8,663 bases of DNA, taken from the NCBI GenBank assembly GCA_051010055.1, contig JBPCVY010000215.1, forward strand, positions 1 to 8,663, read 5' to 3'. This DNA is from CAJQND01 sp051010055 (lineage in GTDB: Bacteria; Pseudomonadota; Alphaproteobacteria; Rhizobiales; CAJQND01). Below are positions 6,604 to 8,663 of this stretch, one piece after another (the stretch's first letter is position 1; each line of letters opens with the position of its first letter). The translations under genes and the position numbers were made by a program. Below the pieces are notes generated by a model. That model was given only the letters and a program-made list of their open reading frames with translations. It ran no database searches and had not been told where the DNA came from.

Positions 6604-7218
6604 GTGATGACAGCGCATCCGATTTATTTTCTCCGTCACGGCGAAACAGCATGGAACCGCGAACGCAGGCTGCAGGGCCAGCGCGATACTGAACTGAACG
6701 AACTCGGCCACAATCAGGCCCGCGCAATCGCAGCCTGCCTTGCCGATACGCTTCCGGACATTTCCGGGTTTTATTTTCACGTGAGCCCGCTTCAGCGGGC
6801 GCGCCAGACCATGGCCTATGTTCAGGAAACCCTTGGCATTTCCGATGACGCCCTGAAAATTGACGAACGGCTGGCTGAGAAAAGCTTTGGCGTTTATGAC
6901 GGGCGCACGTGGGGCGAGCTGAACAGCGAAGGCATTGACCCGGAGTTTGCGCCGGAAGCCTATTATGAGTGGCAGCCGGAAGGCGGCGAGAGCTATGCGG
7001 GCGCAACCAAGCGGGTGGCCGAGTGGCTGTCAGAGCTTTCAGCACCTGCAGTCGTGGTTTCCCATGGCGGCATTTCGCGCATTCTGCGTGGCATTGTCCT
7101 TTCACTTCCAGGCCACGAAATTGTTCGGCTGAAAGTGCCGCAAAACCGGTTCTTCCGCCTGGCTGACGGAAGCATAGAGTGGTTTGACGCTGCCCCCTAC
7201 GCCGCCGGTAAAATCTAA
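6604..7218 (+). CDS. Histidine phosphatase superfamily (phosphoglycerate mutase-like) protein
   Basis: 204 residues counted from GTG 6604; the adjacent ATG at 6607 gives 203 and may be the true start, as neither has a clear Shine-Dalgarno and translation is probably coupled to fabI, whose stop is at 6599-6601. Seen: the catalytic N-terminal motif LRHGETAW with Arg11, His12, Gly13; SPLQRARQT (61-69) supplying the second phosphate-binding arginine; the acidic segment DERLAEKSFGVYDG (87-100) with Glu92 as likely proton donor; and VSHGG (152-156) with the second catalytic histidine, His154. Family: a phosphohistidine intermediate, acting as phosphatase or mutase on very diverse substrates (sugar phosphates, alpha-ribazole phosphate, phosphoserine). 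The short length and lack of the extra mutase insertion favour a phosphatase over a glycolytic mutase, an inference. Its place between fabI and aroC is, as I recall, shared by many alphaproteobacteria, but I know of no settled substrate. Confidence 0.93.
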   Translation: MMTAHPIYFLRHGETAWNRERRLQGQRDTELNELGHNQARAIAACLADTLPDISGFYFHVSPLQRARQTMAYVQETLGISDDALKIDERLAEKSFGVYDGRTWGELNSEGIDPEFAPEAYYEWQPEGGESYAGATKRVAEWLSELSAPAVVVSHGGISRILRGIVLSLPGHEIVRLKVPQNRFFRLADGSIEWFDAAPYAAGKI

Positions 7219-7324
7219 AAGCACACAGCATTGTCTCATCTCAAGGCAACAAAATGTTTCAAAGTACCCGGATGTTGCTCTAGAAAGACGCCCAGGCAAC
7301 TCACTGATCAATCAGGTTCAAAGC
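7219..7324 (+). promoter_or_regulatory. Leader region upstream of aroC
   Basis: A 106-base gap, much wider than the fabI-phosphatase junction, so a separate aroC promoter or RNA leader is possible. No convincing promoter boxes were found. Two small inverted repeats are visible: GTTGC (7274-7278) with GCAAC (7296-7300), and CTGA (7304-7307) with TCAG (7312-7315). The second contains most of the weak Shine-Dalgarno CAGG (7313-7316) of aroC and could hide it. No intrinsic terminator separates the genes, so read-through from fabI is likely. Confidence 0.3.
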
Positions 7325-8410
7325 ATGTCGCATAACTCCTTCGGGCATATGTTCCGCATCACCACGTTTGGCGAAAGCCACGGGCCCGCAATCGGCTGTG
7401 TGGTAGATGGCTGCCCGCCCTTGCTGCATCTGACCGAAGAGATGATCCAGGTGTCCATGAAAAAGCGCCGGCCGGGCCAGTCGAAATTCACCACCCAGCG
7501 CAAGGAACCAGACCAGGTCAAAATACTCTCCGGCGTGTTCGAAGATGATGATGGCCGCCAAGTCACCACCGGCACACCGATTTGCCTGCTTATCGAGAAT
7601 GTCGACCAGCGCTCGAAAGACTATTCCGACATCAAGGACAAGTTCCGGCCAGGCCATGCGGATTTCACCTATCTTGAAAAGTATGGCATCCGGGACTACC
7701 GCGGCGGGGGGCGCTCTTCTGCCCGCGAAACCGCCTGCCGGGTTGCTGCCGGCACGGTTGCCCGCCAGGTGATTTCCGGCATGGAGGTGCGCGCTGCGCT
7801 GGTGCAAATGGGTCCCCACAAAATCGAGCGTAAGAACTGGGACTGGGACGAAATCGATAACAATCCTTTCTTCTGCCCGGATGCTAAAACCGCCAAATTG
7901 TGGGAGACCTACCTTGATGCCGTGCGCAAGTCCGGGTCCTCGTGCGGGGCGGTTGTTGAGGTGGTTGCCTCGAACGTTCCCACCGGCCTTGGCGCGCCGG
8001 TTTACGGCAAGCTCGATCAGGACATTGCATCGGCCATGATGAGCATCAACGCCGTGAAAGGGGTTGAAATCGGCAACGGGTTCAACTCTGCAGCCCTTTC
8101 CGGCGAGGAAAATGCCGATGAAATCCGTATGATGGACGGCAAACCAGAGTTCCTTTCCAACAATGCGGGCGGCATTCTCGGCGGCATTTCATCGGGCCAG
8201 GATGTGGTCGCCCGGTTCGCGGTAAAGCCTACCTCATCCATATCTATCCCCCGCCGGACAATCACCGCCAAGGGCGAAGAAACCGAAATCATCACCAAAG
8301 GCCGCCACGACCCGTGCGTCGGTATCCGGGCGGTGCCCATTGGCGAGGCCATGATGGCCATTGTTCTGGCCGACCACCTCCTGCGCCACCGGGCACAAGC
8401 GGGAAGCTGA
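7325..8410 (+). CDS. aroC: Chorismate synthase
   Basis: Converts 5-enolpyruvylshikimate 3-phosphate to chorismate, the last shikimate-pathway step, with reduced FMN as cofactor; cytosolic tetramer. 361 residues, the same as E. coli AroC, and recognisable end to end. Seen: family signature 1 around FGESHGPAIG (15-24; His19), RRPGQS (48-53), FRPGHADFTY (107-116; His111), signature 2 GGGRSSARETACRVAAG (127-143; Arg134), SINAVKGVEIG (240-250), NNAGGILGGISSGQ (279-292), and signature 3 RHDPCVGIRAVPIGEAM (327-343). All expected cofactor- and substrate-site stretches are intact. Start: ATG 7325 gives MSHNSFGHMFRITTFGESHG, matching the family N-terminus; the open frame continues upstream to 7184 but that part overlaps the phosphatase gene and looks like nothing in AroC. 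The Shine-Dalgarno (CAGG, 7313-7316) is weak, with an 8-base gap. Probably third in the fabI operon. Confidence 0.98.
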   Translation: MSHNSFGHMFRITTFGESHGPAIGCVVDGCPPLLHLTEEMIQVSMKKRRPGQSKFTTQRKEPDQVKILSGVFEDDDGRQVTTGTPICLLIENVDQRSKDYSDIKDKFRPGHADFTYLEKYGIRDYRGGGRSSARETACRVAAGTVARQVISGMEVRAALVQMGPHKIERKNWDWDEIDNNPFFCPDAKTAKLWETYLDAVRKSGSSCGAVVEVVASNVPTGLGAPVYGKLDQDIASAMMSINAVKGVEIGNGFNSAALSGEENADEIRMMDGKPEFLSNNAGGILGGISSGQDVVARFAVKPTSSISIPRRTITAKGEETEIITKGRHDPCVGIRAVPIGEAMMAIVLADHLLRHRAQAGS

Positions 8411-8431
8411 AAACCCGACACTTTTGGTGCC

Positions 8432-8456
8432 AATTAACTTTTCCGGTTAATTTTGC
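8432..8456 (+). terminator. Possible weak terminator after aroC
   Basis: A 7-base-pair inverted repeat, AATTAAC (8432-8438) with GTTAATT (8446-8452), loop of 7, followed by two more T before GC-rich sequence. It begins 21 bases after the aroC stop. The stem is AT-rich and the T tract short, so efficiency is doubtful; a separate T6 run at 8466-8471 has no stem directly before it. Confidence 0.35.
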
Positions 8457-8477
8457 CCGCGTTTGTTTTTTCGCTCA

Positions 8478-8495
8478 CGCCAGTTCGTGCTGGCG
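8478..8495. repeat. Inverted repeat (hairpin) downstream of aroC
   Basis: CGCCAG (8478-8483) and CTGGCG (8490-8495) form a perfect 6-base-pair stem around a 6-base loop. No T tract follows, so it is not an ordinary intrinsic terminator. First of the GC-rich palindromes in the region after aroC. Confidence 0.5.
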
Positions 8496-8514
8496 CACTC
8501 ACGCCTGCGCGGAC

Positions 8515-8546
8515 GCGGCCTGACCGGCCGGGGGCCGCTTGGCCCC
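8515..8546. repeat. Overlapping alternative GC-rich hairpins
   Basis: GGGGCC (8531-8536) pairs with GGCCCC (8541-8546) across a 4-base loop. Alternatively GCGGCC (8515-8520) pairs with GGCCGC (8533-8538). The two foldings share bases 8533-8536 and exclude each other. Only TT follows the second arm. Confidence 0.5.
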
Positions 8547-8551
8547 TTGTC

Positions 8552-8569
8552 GCGAACGGGAACGTTCGC
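8552..8569. repeat. Perfect palindromic hairpin with GGAA tetraloop
   Basis: GCGAACG (8552-8558) and CGTTCGC (8563-8569) form a perfect 7-base-pair stem around GGAA, a GNRA-type loop. It would be a stable RNA hairpin or a cruciform-prone DNA site. It could also serve as a dyad operator for an unseen downstream gene. Confidence 0.5.
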
Positions 8570-8578
8570 TCCGGTTGA

Positions 8579-8626
8579 TTTCCCTCTGTCCCTCATCCTG
8601 AGCCTGTCGAAGGATGACGAGGGAAA
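8579..8626. repeat. REP-like dispersed palindromic repeat
   Basis: The core from 8590 to 8623 folds as CCCTC (8590-8594) plus ATCCT (8595-8599) against AGGAT (8611-8615) and GAGGG (8619-8623), with a 3-base bulge. An alternative outer pairing is TTTCCCTC (8579-8586) with GAGGGAAA (8619-8626). From memory, the core beginning CATCCTGAGCCTGTCGAAGG recurs many times in alphaproteobacterial intergenic regions as a REP-like element; copy number in this genome cannot be seen, as the window has only one copy. Confidence 0.6.
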
Positions 8627-8633
8627 AGAACAA

Positions 8634-8649
8634 GGGCGCGACTGCGCCC
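8634..8649. repeat. Inverted repeat near window end
   Basis: GGGCGC (8634-8639) and GCGCCC (8644-8649) form a perfect 6-base-pair stem around GACT. It lies 8-11 bases after the REP-like element. There is no T tract on the plus strand; on the minus strand CTTGTTC follows, also poor. No gene is recognisable between 8411 and the window end. Confidence 0.45.
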
Positions 8650-8663
8650 CGGCGCTGCAAGAT

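Noticed and set aside
6197..7231. 344-codon open frame on the minus strand opposite fabI and the phosphatase gene
   Set aside because: It is antisense to two clearly recognised genes, has an Arg/Cys/His-rich low-quality translation with no recognisable domain, and spans their junction; long antisense frames are expected in GC-rich coding DNA.
7184..7324. Upstream extension of the aroC frame
   Set aside because: It overlaps the phosphatase end and adds 47 residues absent from AroC proteins, whereas ATG 7325 gives the canonical N-terminus.
7301..7819. 172-codon minus-strand open frame opposite aroC
   Set aside because: Mirror of the conserved AroC N-terminal region; no independent start signals or domain.
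8314..8523. Possible small gene overlapping the aroC end
   Set aside because: Its first half is an alternative frame of aroC and the remainder runs through the hairpin region with Cys/Ala-rich low-complexity sequence and no ribosome site.
8411..8663. CRISPR array or tRNA in the terminal non-coding region
   Set aside because: The palindromes differ in sequence and spacing, there are no direct repeats with uniform spacers, and no cloverleaf or T-arm consensus is visible.

Overview
The window looks like an ordinary, gene-dense chromosomal segment of an alphaproteobacterium, probably Hyphomicrobiales (Rhizobiales) or a close relative. The basis is the compact run fabI, histidine-phosphatase gene, aroC, the PdxH C-terminus ending in RMYP as I recall it from Rhizobiales, moderately high GC, and a dispersed palindromic repeat of a kind I associate with alphaproteobacterial genomes. 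I see no phage, transposase, CRISPR, tRNA or rRNA.

Layout: (1) 1-538, minus: the N-terminal half of an amidase-signature hydrolase, cut by the window edge. (2) 662-2050, plus: a class III omega-transaminase, divergent from the amidase across a 123-base promoter region. Its intrinsic terminator (2085-2111) lies inside the 3' end of the convergent gene. (3) 2053-5572, minus: a tight four-gene unit, in transcription order pdxH (pyridoxamine 5'-phosphate oxidase), an SDR oxidoreductase, a trans-sulfuration-family PLP enzyme, and an exported FG-GAP/VCBS-repeat protein. Junctions are a 3-base gap, then two one-base stop/start overlaps (TAATG, TGATG). (4) 5573-5788: divergent intergenic region. (5) 5789-8410, plus: fabI (enoyl-ACP reductase), a histidine-phosphatase-superfamily protein, and aroC (chorismate synthase). 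(6) 8411-8663: non-coding, dense in inverted repeats, including a REP-like palindrome.

Two themes connect the genes. PdxH makes pyridoxal 5'-phosphate and is co-transcribed with a PLP-dependent sulfur amino acid enzyme; a second PLP enzyme, the transaminase, lies convergently next to that operon. The other block is core anabolism: fatty acid elongation (fabI) and the last shikimate step (aroC), with a phosphatase of unknown substrate between them.

I found no convincing undescribed system. Best leads for a second look are the terminator nested in a convergent coding sequence, the secreted FG-GAP protein coupled to cytosolic PLP enzymes, the alanine at the FabI position equivalent to E. coli Gly93, and the palindrome cluster after aroC. 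Assignments rest on motif recognition by eye; no database search was run.
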